DNA of 64,000 bases, from positions 23,298,579-23,362,578 of the forward strand of contig OY829542.1 of NCBI GenBank assembly GCA_963691705.1, read 5' to 3'. The stretch comes from Viola odorata. Lineage: Eukaryota; Streptophyta; Magnoliopsida; Malpighiales; Violaceae. The notes beneath the pieces were generated by a model. That model had not been told where the DNA came from and did not search any database. It worked only from the letters and a program-made list of their open reading frames with translations. Shown here in pieces: positions 9,617 through 22,421 of this stretch (the stretch's first letter is position 1; the number at the start of each line of letters is the position of its first letter). The translations under genes were made by a program, and so were the position numbers.

Positions 9617-11990
9617 CCGGATCATATCATTTCTCAACTCGTGTCCACTATGCATACACCGTGTTACTCAAATCTGTCAATCGTTATCCTTAATACTTAT
9701 AGATATACCAATAAAGACGTTCGAAGTATATATATATATTTTTTCGACAGGCAGAACTGCAGCAGTTACAGTCAAAACTCAAAACCTAAAAATCCTAACA
9801 GTGAGCCAGTGCCCTAAACAAATCGTTTCTCGTATCTCACGTGACTCTCTGTGCAGATTATTTATCTTTCTTTAGTTCTACTCCCAAAACAAACCCACCA
9901 CTCCTTCTCGGTAAACCAAGTCCTCCTCTACCTCACTTAATTTCACCACACCATATGACTAATTAGTCACAGTTAAAATAAAAAATAAAAAAAAAATAGA
10001 TAATTTAATTAATTAATTAAAAAAAAGTCCCTCTCTATGTCCACGCCACCCTTAAACCCTAATCACTCCACCATGACACTTTTACTTATTGCAATAGAAT
10101 AAAGAAATAATAATTTATAAGTATTCTTTCAATTAAGATTGATCTCATTCGTTCTTTATCGACCTTTTAAAAAATAATGACTCTTTCGATATAATTTTTT
10201 CTATTTTTAACATTTAAATCGGATAACTTTACCACTTTACTATACTAATAGGTGCAATAAAATAAAACACTAGGACTAATTAAACAATAAATCATACTAC
10301 TAGGGAAAAGACATTGAAATTGGTTGCTCCCTCCAAAAACCCTTTTACCTTTCACAATCTCCTAAGTTGCCTCACCCTTATTGTCATCAAACTCTTCCCT
10401 TCCCTAGGCACACATTTACTTTCTTTATACTTATAATTTACATTTTTTATTTTAATCTTCTTTCTAATCTCAAACAGACCCGACCTCATCACCACATTTG
10501 AGATTACTTTCCTCCTCTTTGGATTCTTGCTAAAATTTGGTTACCCAATGCATTTAATTTAATGAACTTACCTCTTAGCTTACATAAAATTCAAACAAAT
10601 CAAATTTGATAAATTAAATGCATTCTCATTGTATATGTCTCTCTTACATTTTAATTAAATAGTAAGTGTTTATTTTATAAACATTTCGTTTTTTTACTAC
10701 TCATTCCATTCTTAAAAAAATGTCGTTTTAATTAAAATTACACATGCTAAGAATGGTTGAGAATGACTTTTGAATTTATTTTTTTAATTTCGCAATAAAA
10801 ATTTAGCCAATGAAGGGTAATCATATTCCTTAATTTATAAGAATAATGGAAGAAAATTTTATTAATTGAGTATTAAATACATGAAAAACAAGAAACAAAA
10901 TGTTTATAAAATGACATTTTATATGGAATTGAATTTTTTTTTTACTCCAATAACATTTTATACGGTATGAAAGGAACACTGCCAATAATTTACTATGTTT
11001 TATAATACCGATCATTTAAGATTTTGATATACAAATCAATTTAATTATTAAATAATTCATTTTTTTATTACAAGAAAAAGAGCATGCACAAACTTGTTAT
11101 ACAATTTTATGTCTAAATAACCTAATTTTTTTAGTTAAATTATGAGTTCTTTTTCTAGAAGTACTATTAGCTATCAAATTTCTCCCCAGATTTATGATAC
11201 TATTTCTTAGTTACAAGTTTATGAATTTTAAGTACATTGATTCTTTAACATGATAGTCAAAACTTTAAATCTTATCATCTCATATTTAATAAAAATTAGT
11301 TTAACATAATATTGCGGATATGTTCAAATTTCAAGTCCTACAAGTCTCGCGTTGAGAACTAAATATAATTAGTTTAAATTTTGGGCTTCACAAGTAGGTG
11401 ATTTTTTATTTTTTGGTAGAAAATAAGTGACTTTTGAGTAAAGTAATTTCTCTGACACAAAACTTAACTCTGTGATATTTTAAACCTTATACTCAACACA
11501 ATCAATTAACAAAGCTTCAGTAACTTTTTTTTTCAATTTTCGATCTTACTTATAGAAAAGTAATATATTACAGACATGGTTATACACATAAACGGCAGAT
11601 CATTTCCCAAAAAATAAAAATAAAAACATAAAAATTTACGTGAAGTCGTACGTGAATAAAAGAAAAGAAAAAAGAAAAAGTAAAAAAATCACGACTACAT
11701 CAATACGAATGGTATATTATATAATTGTTTTGTTTTTCATATACAAGATTAATTTTGGTGGAGTAGATGGTGTGAAACGTGAATATTTTGGTACACATTA
11801 CTGTTAGATAATTGCCTCCTAATTAATCCTCATCTGTAATTACATGCAGATAATTGGAAAGTTAGCAAATCTTCTCCATTCAGATGGCAGTGGTCCAACC
11901 AGAAATAGGAAATGAACTGCTGTTGGTTATTGACACGTGTACTTTTGAACTGTGGAGTTTAGCAGTGAGATTGTGTGAGTGAGCAGGCAC
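9617..11990. other. AT-rich intergenic region upstream of the receptor kinase
   Basis: I see no gene here. Short open frames are low-complexity. It is probably the distal upstream region of the RGI5-like gene, with homopolymer and TTAATTAA-type runs near 9990-10020. Confidence 0.5.
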
Positions 11991-12000
11991 ATAGGAGTAG

Positions 12001-12007
12001 TATAAAG
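12001..12007 (+). promoter_or_regulatory. Candidate TATA box for the receptor kinase
   Basis: TATAAAG lies about 640 bp before the start codon. That distance would fit a long or spliced 5' leader. It is the best core-promoter match in this stretch, but it is only a motif. Confidence 0.25.
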
Positions 12008-12302
12008 TACAATAAATATGAAAAACAAGCAAAACACCATAGAAGAATAGACTTAGAGTAGCTTATACTTTTCAATAATACTTTCAAAAATTATAGCCTA
12101 ATACTACTAACAAACAAATTATTGGTAAGAGTAACTAAATGCAAGGACATGGTTGTCAAAACCATCCCCATTTAGCTTACTAGCAAGTAGCAAAAAAGCC
12201 CAAAACCTCAAACCAGTGTGCTTCCATTCTTCCTCCTCCTCCAGCACCACCACCACAGCAAGAACCACCACCAAAACCCTTCAACCTATGTCCTCATAAT
12301 AT

Positions 12303-12422
12303 ATGGTTTCTGCTTCAGCATTGACAGTAGAGGCCTCAAAGCACCACCATCCACCACCACCACCTCCAAGCTTTGGTGCCATTAATGTTCAGCAGAGAGA
12401 AACTAGAGTACTACCCATTTTG
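12303..12422 (+). other. Candidate leader exon or upstream ORF
   Basis: An ATG at 12303 opens a frame coding for a His- and Pro-rich peptide. It runs into a good splice donor, TTTTG|GTAAGC, at 12422/12423. Poly-CCA/CAC tracts before and after look like leader sequence. It could be a 5' leader exon with an upstream ORF, or chance. No matching acceptor is certain; TTTAG sites near 12457 and 12520 are possible. Confidence 0.25.
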
Positions 12423-12646
12423 GTAAGCAAGCTGAAAACAATTTTAATGCCATTTAGTAGTATTTCTTTTCCATATCTTTTTTGTATTGTTTGATCACAT
12501 GCATGGTTTCAACACTTTAGTGTGAAACTCAAGCATCCTCTCCACCACCACCACCTATGCCTCTCACATGCATCTTGTCTCCCTCCTATTCCTAACTCAT
12601 AAAGACTGAAACTTTCCTGTTAATTTTGGCCATCACCCTCATTTCT

Positions 12647-15600
12647 ATGGAGAAACTAAGCCGTTTCCATCTCTTCTTCTCATTTTTGCTTGTGTTGATC
12701 ACCACAAAAACACTTCTTGTAACCTCTCTGTCATCTGATGGCCAGGCCCTGCTTTCTCTGCTTTCTGCAGCAGATCATCAGTACCCATCTGTAAAACTAC
12801 CATCACCATCATCATCTCTCCTCCCTTCTTGGAACCCTTCATCCCAAAATCCATGTTCTTGGCAAGGAATCACTTGTTCTCCACATAACACAGTCATCTC
12901 TCTTTCCATCCCAAACACATTCCTCAATCTATCTTCAATACCCTCTTCCCTCTCTTCCCTCTCTGATTTACAGCTCTTGAATCTCTCCTCAACCAATATC
13001 TCTGGCTCAATCCCTTCTTCCTTTGGCCAACTCACTCATCTTAGGCTGTTAGACCTCTCTTCCAACTCTCTCATTGGTCCTATCCCACAAGAACTTGGCC
13101 ACCTTTCTTCACTTCAGTTTCTTTACTTGAACTCCAACAAGTTATCTGGTAGTCTACCTCCTCAACTTGCAAATTTAACTTCTTTGCAAGTCATTTGCTT
13201 GCAAGACAACCTCCTCAATGCTTCGATACCGCCCCAACTCGGTTCTTTAGTCTCGCTCCAGGAGTTTCGAGTTGGGGGGAATCCTTACCTAACAGGGGAG
13301 ATACCACCACAGTTAGGACTGTTAATCAATCTCACAACATTTGGTGCCGCCGCAACCGGGCTTTCGGGTGTCATTCCACCAACATTTGGGAACCTCATCA
13401 ATCTCCAGACGTTGTCTCTTTATGACACAGAGGTATTTGGGTCTATTCCATCTGAACTTGGTTCTTGTTCTGAGTTAAGGAACTTGTATTTGCACATGAA
13501 TAAGCTTACAGGTTCAATCCCGCGGCAACTTGGGAAATTGGAAAAGCTTACTAGCTTGCTTCTGTGGGGCAATGCCCTCTCTGGAGCTATTCCAGCTGAG
13601 CTTTCGAATTGTTCGTCGCTTGTTGTGCTCGATGCTTCGGCTAATAATCTTTCCGGTGAAATACCTGGTGATATAGGAAAGCTAGTGGTTCTTGAGCAGC
13701 TTCACCTGTCTGATAACTCACTGTCTGGCCACATTCCATGGCAGTTGAGTAATTGTACAAGCCTAACTGCTCTTCAGCTAGATAAGAACCAGTTATCGGG
13801 TACAATTCCATGGGAGATTGGCAGGTTGAAGTATTTACAAAGTTTCTTCATGTGGGGTAATTTAGTGTCTGGTACTATACCGGCATCTTTCGGAAACTGC
13901 TCCGAGTTATATGCTCTTGATCTTTCAAGAAACAAGCTTACAGGGTCAATCCCAGAAGAGCTTTTCAGTTTGAAGAAGCTAAGCAAGCTTCTGCTTCTAG
14001 GGAATTCATTATCAGGAGGATTGCCGCGTAATGTTGCAAGTTGTCAGTCTTTAGTGCGGTTGAGACTTGGAGAAAACCAACTTTCAGGTGAGATACCTCA
14101 GGAGATAGGCCAATTGCAGAATTTGGTCTTTCTTGACTTGTACATGAACCATTTCTCTGGCGGGCTTCCTCCAGTGATTGCCAATGTCACGGTTCTTGAG
14201 CTTTTCGATGTGCACAACAACTACATCACAGGAGGGATACCATCTCAGCTAGGGGAGCTTGTGAATTTGGAGCAGCTTGACCTTAGCAGAAACAGCTTCA
14301 CCGGTGAGATTCCTTGGAGTTTCGGGAACTTCAGTTACCTGAACAAGCTCAATCTTAACAACAATCTGCTAACTGGCACGATTCCGAGCTCTATACAAAA
14401 TTTGCAGAAGCTAACACTTCTTGATTTGAGCTACAACAGTCTTTCTGGTCTTATCCCACCTGAAATCGGTTACGTGACGAGCTTAACAATCAATTTGGAC
14501 TTGAGCTCAAATGCATTTACCGGAGAGCTCCCAGAGACAATGTCTAATTTGAGACAGTTACAGTCCCTTGATCTTTCCCATAACTTGCTTCATGGAAAAA
14601 TCAAGATCCTTGGTTCACTTACAAGCCTGACTTCCCTTAACATCTCCAACAATAACTTTTCCGGTCCAATTCCTGTAACACCATTCTTCAGAACTCTATC
14701 TTCAACTTCATACCTGCAAAATTCAAATCTTTGCCAATCCACTGATGGGACTACTTGTTCGTCGAGAACATTCCAAAGAAATGGGTTAAGATCTGCTAAA
14801 ACTGTTGCATTGATTTCAGCTGCACTCACTGTGGTGGCGATCGCGGTTCTAGCTATGTGGATATTCGTCACACGGAACCACAGGTATATGGTAGGGAAAT
14901 CTGCAGCAACATTGTCCTCTTCATCCGGGATTGAAGATTTTTCATATCCGTGGACTTTCATCCCGTTTCAGAAGCTTAACTTCACGATTGATAACATCCT
15001 AGATTGCTTGAAAGAAGAAAATGTGATCGGGAAAGGATGTTCTGGCATCGTTTACAAGGCCGAAATGCCTAATGGGGACGTCATTGCAGTAAAAAAGCTT
15101 TGGAAAACAAAGCAAGATGAAGAACCTGTCGACTCATTTGCCGCGGAGATTCAAATTCTAGGCCACATTCGCCACAGGAACATCGTGAAGCTCTTAGGCT
15201 ATTGTTCGAATAAGAGTGTGAAACTCCTTCTCTACAACTACATTTCAAATGGTAACCTGCAACAGCTATTGCAGGGGAATAGGAATTTGGATTGGGAAAC
15301 AAGGTACAAGATAGCCGTTGGATCAGCTCAGGGTCTCGCTTATCTTCATCATGATTGCGTGCCAACCATTCTCCACAGGGATGTAAAGTGCAATAACATA
15401 CTTTTGGATTCCAAATATGTGGCTTATTTGGCAGATTTTGGTCTAGCCAAACTGATGAACTCTCCAAATTATTACCAAGCTATATCCAGAGTAGCTGGCT
15501 CCTACGGCTATATCGCCCCTGGTATGTTCCGAAAATCTCTCGTATAGTTGCCACGAATTCAATATGTGGCTTTTCTTGCATTTTAGTTGTACTTCTTTAT

Positions 15601-16010
15601 CTAAGAATCTGTGCTTGATCAATGCAGAGTATGGATACACCATGAACATAACAGAAAAGAGTGATGTGTACAGTTATGGAGTGGTTTTGCTGGAGATAAT
15701 AAGCGGTCGCAATGCGGTTGAGTCCCAAGTGGGTGATGGGTCACACATAGTTGAATGGGTGAAGAGGAAGATGGGAAGTTTCGAACCGGCCGTGTCGATA
15801 CTGGATGCAAAACTTCAAGGTTTACCAGACCAGATGGTGCAAGAGATGCTACAAACACTAGGGATTGCTATGTTTTGTGTGAACTCTTCCCCGGCCGAGC
15901 GGCCGACGATGAAGGAAGTGGTGACATTGTTGCTAGAGGTGAAGAGCCCACCAGAAGAATGGGGAAAAACTTCTCAACCTTTAATAAAACAGTCATCAAA
16001 TCAGAGTTGA
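12647..16010 (+). CDS. LRR receptor-like kinase, RGI5/At1g34110 type
   Basis: This encodes a plasma-membrane receptor kinase of the LRR-XI group. The group's Arabidopsis RGI members perceive root meristem growth factor peptides. Two exons, 12647-15521 and 15628-16010, join across a GT-AG intron (phase 1) inside the kinase activation segment and give 1085 residues, the usual family length. Residues 1-28 form a signal peptide, followed by an N-terminal cap with the paired-cysteine NPCSWQGITC motif. About 24 leucine-rich repeats reach residue 700, and the membrane span is near 719-742. The kinase domain begins around 793 (VIGKGCSG), with lysine 816, HRD at 910-912 and DFG at 930-932, so it is an active RD-type kinase. 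Identity to At1g34110 is obvious along its whole length. I chose the ATG that directly precedes the hydrophobic leader; no upstream in-frame ATG was seen. Ligand is inferred from family only. Confidence 0.96.
15522..15627 (+). other. Intron of the receptor kinase gene
   Basis: This 106-bp intron starts GTATGTTCC and ends TTGATCAATGCAG. Removing it restores the kinase motif between APE and the EYGYTMNITEKSDVYS segment. Reading through it would stop translation within 26 bases. Confidence 0.95.
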
Positions 16011-18975
16011 AATAAGTAATTTAATTTTTTTTCAATGTTTTGTTTTCTTCCCAAGAAAGATTAGTGATTAGTGACTTTATTGTTGGACTTAGATTCTAGG
16101 GTTTTCATGTACAGTTTAGAAATGGCAACATCATTCAGTTGCTTCTTCCATGAATTGCTTGATCTTTTTTCCCCCATTATTATTAGTTTCTTTATATGCA
16201 AGTCTCCATTAATTTTTCTTTTGAGCCCCTAACTTTTATGGCACTCATGATCCGGAATAGTTGGCAGCATTTCTGTGATGTCTAAAGTATAATTTAATGA
16301 TCTTGCAACTTTTGCAAAGTTCACCCTCAATTCTGGCAGATATTATAGTATATAATAGTATAATGTAATGGAATATATGAAATAAATTATGAAGCATTTG
16401 ATTGTTGATTCAGACTTAATATTCAATCATGTAACCGGATTCAAGTTGATTATGTTTCGTCCTTACTGGGGGAAGATGATCAAACAATTCTCAATCATGG
16501 ACTAAAGTTGATTATGTTTCGTCCCTTTCTTGGAAAAAAGATATCAAACAAATCCCAATCATGGTCCTTCCGGATCGGATCATCCATACTCGTACAGCAA
16601 TTAAGAAGAGCAGAAATATGCAAAGAAAACATCACAGTAAAGTACACTACAAGATGCTCAAAAACAGGAGCAAAAAAATCTTGAAATATGCTACTTGCTA
16701 TTGGAGTTGGAGACAAGTCGATACATAGAGAATAGTGCACCCCTTCTCTGAGGGATATTTTTTTCTTGCTTCTTTTGTCATCTATTTGTCATATGCATCT
16801 CCAAATACTAAAGGTTTTTTTTTATTATTATTTTTTAAAAAGGAAAAGAAAAAAGGAAATAATGAGAAATGATGGGAAATAGGAGAGAGCCATTAACAGA
16901 TGCTAACAGTCTGTTGAGATAGAGCATTGCATGTAGGGCCTTTGATGCATTGTAAGAGCAGACAAACATAAACAAGGCCATGCCTCCAATTTTCTACCTT
17001 CTCATGCTTCAACAGGCAATGGATTTGTCTCCTCTTCTGATCCTTCACTTGGTCTACCATCAATCAATATTGGTCAAAAAGAAGTTATATAATAAGATAA
17101 TCACCAACTCATGACCACAACATCCTCCACTGCCTTTTTCTAAAGGCTTTTCACTGATTAAAATATCAAAAAACAAAGCACAGCACCAAATAGCAAAATC
17201 AATCCAATATTGAAATCAGCAGCAAGTAACCTTAACATGGTAATACCTGGATGTAACAAGGAGAGTAAATATCTGATAAATGGCGCGGTAAAGATACCTT
17301 CTTTTTCAATTTGTTATACTAATGACTCAAGGGCAACATACAAAAAGAGAGGAGAAGAAGGGGGCACACTGTCCAAACTAAAAGAGTGGTCCTGCTCCTC
17401 CACAGTAGTTACAAATAGGAATCTAGACAGACAGGCCATGACCATCCCCATGTCAACTGCTTCTCACTAATCAAAATTCATGTTAAGTGGCGCAAAGGGT
17501 GCCTCCTCTTGTGTGTTCTGTGTCCTTATAAAAACAAAAGTATGAAATGATACAGATGCATCTATGTATAAAACAAAAACAGAATCAAAGAAGTAATGCC
17601 ATCTCAAAAGTAGAGTGAACTCCAACCTATCCTTCAAAGATGAGTTCAATTGCTTGGCAGCACTTTTGATCTTTTAACAGAACCACTGCTTTTGTCCCAA
17701 TAGGCCATATCATTCCATCTGCCAATGTTCCCCTCATGGGATTTCTATCCTTTCCTTTTACAATTCTGTGTGCCCTTCTTTCTGTGCACCACAAAAATTT
17801 AAACACATCCTAGACATCACAGTCTTACCTTTGAAAAGAAAACCAACAGGAAAATCTGACAGAACTCTCCCTTTACTCCATGAATCCCAAATTTGCTTAA
17901 ACAACAATTGCATGGTTAAAAATGCAAAACTCAACATATACTCATTAAACCCACTAACTATTAACTTTTACAATCAACAACTAATGAATACAAACTGCAT
18001 CACAAGTCACAACGTATAATTTACACTATCCATTATCATCAAATCAATCTTCATGGTTAATCAGGATTCGTATTATTGTCTATTATGGTTTCCATCTCCC
18101 ACTTTCATTTAAGAAAATAGAACCAGAAACAGGTAGCTTGCTTATAGATAATGACAAAGATACCCAAAATATTGCATCAAAATTAGGAGAAGAAGCCTAG
18201 CGTGCTCAAATTGACTGAACTGTAATAAATTAATAATAACTCAACACACCCCATGTAATCTTTCACTCAACCTCAAAACATGGAGATGAGAATGTTAGTT
18301 TCAGTATATTGGTGCCAAATTCTTCTAATAAGGGAAGCTTGTTTCCAGATGTCAGTATTCCATGAAAAAAAAACTGCTAGATAATGATCATAAAATCAAA
18401 TGTGAATCACTAAGTCATAACTGGACTTAAAGTGGCTAATCTCTTGTATCACAACTATACCTTCATAGAACTAAAAGTGGTTAACTAAATCATCCGGTTT
18501 CACACTAATGACTACAGTAAGAAACAAAGTAGTTAGCTGGAATGGGTAGATGGTTGGAGTACTGCCTGGCTCAGTATCAAGCAGTATGTTTTGGTTTCAA
18601 TATTTCCTTCATTGTACCATAGCTTATGCAAGGAAAAGAAAATTTCCTTAGAGTTCTGAAGACATGTAGACTTAAAATGCTAAGCATATTTTAGAAAATA
18701 TAATGAGCTACAGTCAAATTAGTTCAGCTCTAGTTGTTGCTGAAGACAAAGTGATTAACCACTGCATGACAACAAGAAAGTAAGAAAAGGCAAATGTAGG
18801 AACCTTCTATTAACTTTCTTCAGCATCAAGAAGAAATCCAAAGTTTTTATAATTTCTTAGTTCTGGGCTAGGAATAAAGCCATGCCAGGGAAAAATGGAG
18901 AGCAGTTTGATATTCCATGCAAAGTTAATTTTTACTAGTCAATAAAATCTATGGTTTGTCCATGACCCAAGGTTT
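16011..18975. other. 3' region and intergenic DNA, no gene seen
   Basis: The first few hundred bases should be the 3' UTR of the receptor kinase. Beyond that the sequence is unique-looking, moderately AT-rich and lacks convincing ORFs. It could contain untranslated exons or introns of a non-coding or minus-strand transcript, but I cannot support one. Confidence 0.4.
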
Positions 18976-19167
18976 CTTCATCTGCTGCATTGCAAACCAT
19001 CAGTGAGGCACATACAAAGAAATGTATTACAATAAGTAATAACAGGTGAAGACAACTAAAGACACCCAGCACTTCATCTGCTGCATTGCAAACCATCAGT
19101 GAGGCACATACAAAGAAATGTATTACAATAAGTAATAACAGGTGAAGACAACTAAAGACACCCAGCA
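18976..19167. repeat. Perfect 96-bp tandem duplication
   Basis: Units 18976-19071 and 19072-19167 are identical by eye, starting CTTCATCTGCTGCATTGC and ending GACACCCAGCA. There is no third copy. 96 is a multiple of three, so an open minus-strand frame runs through both, but the frame shows no known protein. Confidence 0.92.
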
Positions 19168-20824
19168 CAGGATTTAGTGTTAGCCTGAATAGAGTGAAAG
19201 AGTTGTTTTAATCCATCTTTCAGGTGGGAGCAGGGAGAACAACAAAATATTTGTTAAAGGGACTTCAGCTCATGTTTTAAGATTTTGAAGAGATTGGGAG
19301 GATCTCCAGTTCTGATCATATTCCCACTCATTCTCTTTTGGTTGCATGCTTCAAGAACATTCATGAATGAAAATTAAATTTTTAATACTTCTTTGCAGAT
19401 ATCTGCAGTGCTTTATTTGATTTGCACACCACAAAACAACCATAACATCTGATTCTCTTGCAACTGTAGAAGTTTCTACTACTATAGGTGAAAGAAATAA
19501 TGTTTCTCAATTGCATTTTCACAGAACATTAAAAAAAATTGTATTTTGCACGAGATCCATCCAATACAAAGAACACAACTAATAAGGACAATATTTTTGG
19601 AAGGCAACCCTGAAAATATTTGTTTGGTTCCTGTATAATGTTCATTCAAGAGAACAAGATGGTAATGAAAGTGAACCATGTTAAAATATTTGAGACAGAT
19701 CCAATAGGCACAAGATTGTGGATTTACAACATTTATGACAATAGCTTACCAAAGAGACTAAAAGTGGTTGTTTTTTTATTGGTCACACCAAAACAAAGAT
19801 CTATACTTCTCTTTGCCCAAAAGAAAAGGGTCCTATAGTTTATTGCAGTTATAACCCAACTGGATCAGTCCTTCTTCACAATCTTAAAAGAACAAAGGAT
19901 GACTAAAGGTACCATGAATCCTTTTACATCAAAACAGGGATGTTGGCTTCTCTCAAAACTAGGCTACCACTATGGTAGAATAACTCATGGCCTAATACTA
20001 ATTGTCTAGTCAGCTACCACAGATTTAACCATGACTATAGAAAGACTAAACTTCACCTTTAAAGAAATCTAGAGCACCTGTTTTGTTGGACTTCTGGTTT
20101 CCCTTTCCACAATATCATGGTTTGCAACTGTAAAAAGTAATTATATAAGTGGGAGTAGAACACAATGAAAAAGGATGGCTTTTGTTAGTGAAGCATTTAG
20201 TTATGAAAGATAGAAGGGAAGTTTCTGGTATTTAAAATAAGCAAAATGCACAAGTTGGCATATGTTAATTCAACACAACAAGTTTTGATTGCTGGTAGAA
20301 GAGAAGTTCAATTGGGTGGAATGAATTTCTGATGCATACTAGAATCTGCCAACCAATAATAGATTCCTTCTACCAAATCAAACCATTAACTTGGGCCTTT
20401 GGTCAATGAACAGAGAATTTATGAGTTATGACCATTCACAGCTTGTTCTCAAAGTTTTCTTTCCATCTTTATGAGTTTGATTCTTCAAACATTGATTGTT
20501 AAAGCAGTAAGAGACAGCCATTGATTGTCGAAATTACCACTTCAAATCTCCATACAATATATAGCTAAACTTCACCAAATTTACACCAATTAACGAAAGA
20601 ACAAACATATGATCAATTATTACATTGGTTTGTTGGATAATATTCAAAGCTTAGAAAACGAAATTCCATTCATAGCACAAAGAAGTTCTATTGATTAGTA
20701 CGATAATCCATTATTTTTGCTAACATAAACTAAAGACCACCAAAAACAAAACAAAAATCTTCCGCCATTGACATGCAAATTATATCCTCAACTCAAATAA
20801 GAACAAAATGGCCAACCTCGTCAA
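19168..20824. other. Intergenic, nothing recognised
   Basis: No coding sequence or repeat boundary is visible. The right end would be the 3' UTR of the minus-strand gene at 20825-21313. Confidence 0.45.
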
Positions 20825-21313
20825 TCATTCATCTAACTGTCGAAGCTCAGCCTCCAATTGCTGAATCTTGAGCCCCATTGACCTCAGCAAAGCAGCTTTT
20901 TGGCTCTCAGGCAGCTTCCCAACTAGCCCATGAAACATATCCAGGACCTCCTTGACGGCAGCCCTGGCACACTCCGCCTCTTCATTGAAATACACAGTCT
21001 CCTTCGAATCCATAGCCATCTCTATCTCCTCCCTCGCGTCAGCGAACTTGAGGTTTATCATGTCCACCTCCTTGTTCACATCCAAATCGGGAACGGACCC
21101 ACCTCCCGATTCACTGCTATGCCTTCTCCACCAAGCAAGGTGAAACGAGGAGCAAGTCTCGAGATATGGAGGAAGAGGGTGTGTGAAAGTGTGGAGAAAT
21201 TTGAGTTGGGTCGAAACGGGTGTGAGGAGAAATGGGTGCACGGATATTGGAGAAGGCTGAGAAGGGTGTCTCGAGAGCAATTTTAAGAGAGAATTGTGGC
21301 ATCGTCTTTGCAT
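20825..21313 (-). CDS. Conserved plant protein, probably mitochondrial
   Basis: The protein is 162 aa, translated right to left from an ATG at 21313. The first 65 residues are rich in Arg, Ser, His and Pro with almost no acids, as in a mitochondrial transit peptide. The rest (about 78-162) is acidic and helical: DMINLKFADAREEIEMAMDS, then a paired-helix region ending in KIQQLEAELRQLDE, which looks like a coiled coil. The C-terminal part resembles plant proteins that I have seen annotated as 'embryogenesis-like'; that name is from memory and says nothing firm about function. No intron is needed. The upstream region (21314-21520) is promoter or leader and contains a CT-rich stretch. Confidence 0.82.
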   Translation of the reverse strand: MQRRCHNSLLKLLSRHPSQPSPISVHPFLLTPVSTQLKFLHTFTHPLPPYLETCSSFHLAWWRRHSSESGGGSVPDLDVNKEVDMINLKFADAREEIEMAMDSKETVYFNEEAECARAAVKEVLDMFHGLVGKLPESQKAALLRSMGLKIQQLEAELRQLDE

Positions 21314-21523
21314 TGGGTTGCGTTTGTTCTTGCTGCCGGTGGTGCAGTTGCAGAGAGCAGAAGAATAGAGAAGAAAGCGGACTAGCGGAGGAAATGGTTA
21401 ATCCCTACGATGTTTTTCCTTTCCGGCTCTGAGATTTGTGAAGGCAAACCTGGGCCTGAGATTGATTGGTCTCGAAGGTTTCAAGTTCGTTACTTTGAGG
21501 TCCGGTGTTATGTTTTTTTCTTT

Positions 21524-21652
21524 GAGTAATGCTAAACAGCTCACTGAGATAGTTCACCAGGCCAATCAATGACATTTTTGTAATTTTCGTTTGATGTGGC
21601 ACAAGCATGATTGGCCTGGTGAGCTATCTCAGTAAGCTGTTTAGCATTACTC
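21524..21652. mobile_element. Hairpin MITE, 129 bp
   Basis: The 45-bp arms starting GAGTAATGCTAAACAGCTCA pair with the right arm ending AGCTGTTTAGCATTACTC, leaving a loop of about 40 bp. A few mismatches exist. Flanks are T/C-rich, so the target duplication is unclear. It lies 210 bp upstream of the minus-strand gene start, within its likely promoter. Confidence 0.8.
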
Positions 21653-21772
21653 TTTTTCTTTTCTATTTCTCCTCTTCGGTAGCTCGGTTACTCTTCTTCG
21701 TAGATCAAGAGTATAAAATGAAGTTAAGTTATGAGAGGTTGAAGGTTAAAGAGGTAAAAAAATATTAAGAGG

Positions 21773-22336
21773 TGATAACTTTTTTTATGGAACGACTCTT
21801 GTGATTAAATAACCGTTCCCCTCTTAAGGTCCACAATCTCGCCAAGCTAATGATCTTGAAAAAGAGAACGATATTATAGGGAAGGGATAGTGTGAATCCT
21901 AGTAAGGAGAACGGTTATGTATATGAGAGAACGTTATAAGCTCTATTGGCACGTGACAGTCGCACGACTTACTCCTTTATTAAGGAAAATATCTTTATCT
22001 CTCAAATACAACAGGAATTATTATATACGGTAATTATACTTCTATCGGTATATGATCTATTATATTCCTACTCTTGTTCGACTTCATATTATGGCAACAA
22101 ATACATTCCTATAAGGAGAGGTATATGATTTGCCATAAATACAACACATATGCATCTAAGGTATGCAAGCAATACAAAATCCTAACCACCCTTGTACTCA
22201 AATATTCTCTAAACTAACTTAATCGTCGGAGCTTCTACGTCGGGGACATCCCTTGGCGCCTTGCAGGTACACTGGTGGCCAAAATCAATCCTACATTCAT
22301 CTATCGTACTTAAGCTTATAGGTAACAAAGTTATTA
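21773..22336 (+). repeat. Left LTR of the Tat element
   Basis: The LTR is 564 bp, beginning TGATAACTTTTTTTATGG and ending GGTAACAAAGTTATTA. By hand alignment it differs from the right LTR at roughly 60 positions (about 10-11%), mostly transitions. The sequence right after it (22337: TTTGGTACTTTCATTGAGAG) is at the primer-binding-site position. Confidence 0.93.
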
Positions 22337-22421
22337 TTTGGTACTTTCATTGAGAGCCATTCAGGAAAAATAGTGAGTACCTATTACTGGATAGCTTTCG
22401 TCTCTAGTTAACCCTAGCAAG

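Noticed and set aside
12626..12646. An earlier start for the receptor kinase at 12626
   Set aside because: The codon there is TTG, not ATG. The ATG at 12647 directly precedes a normal signal peptide.
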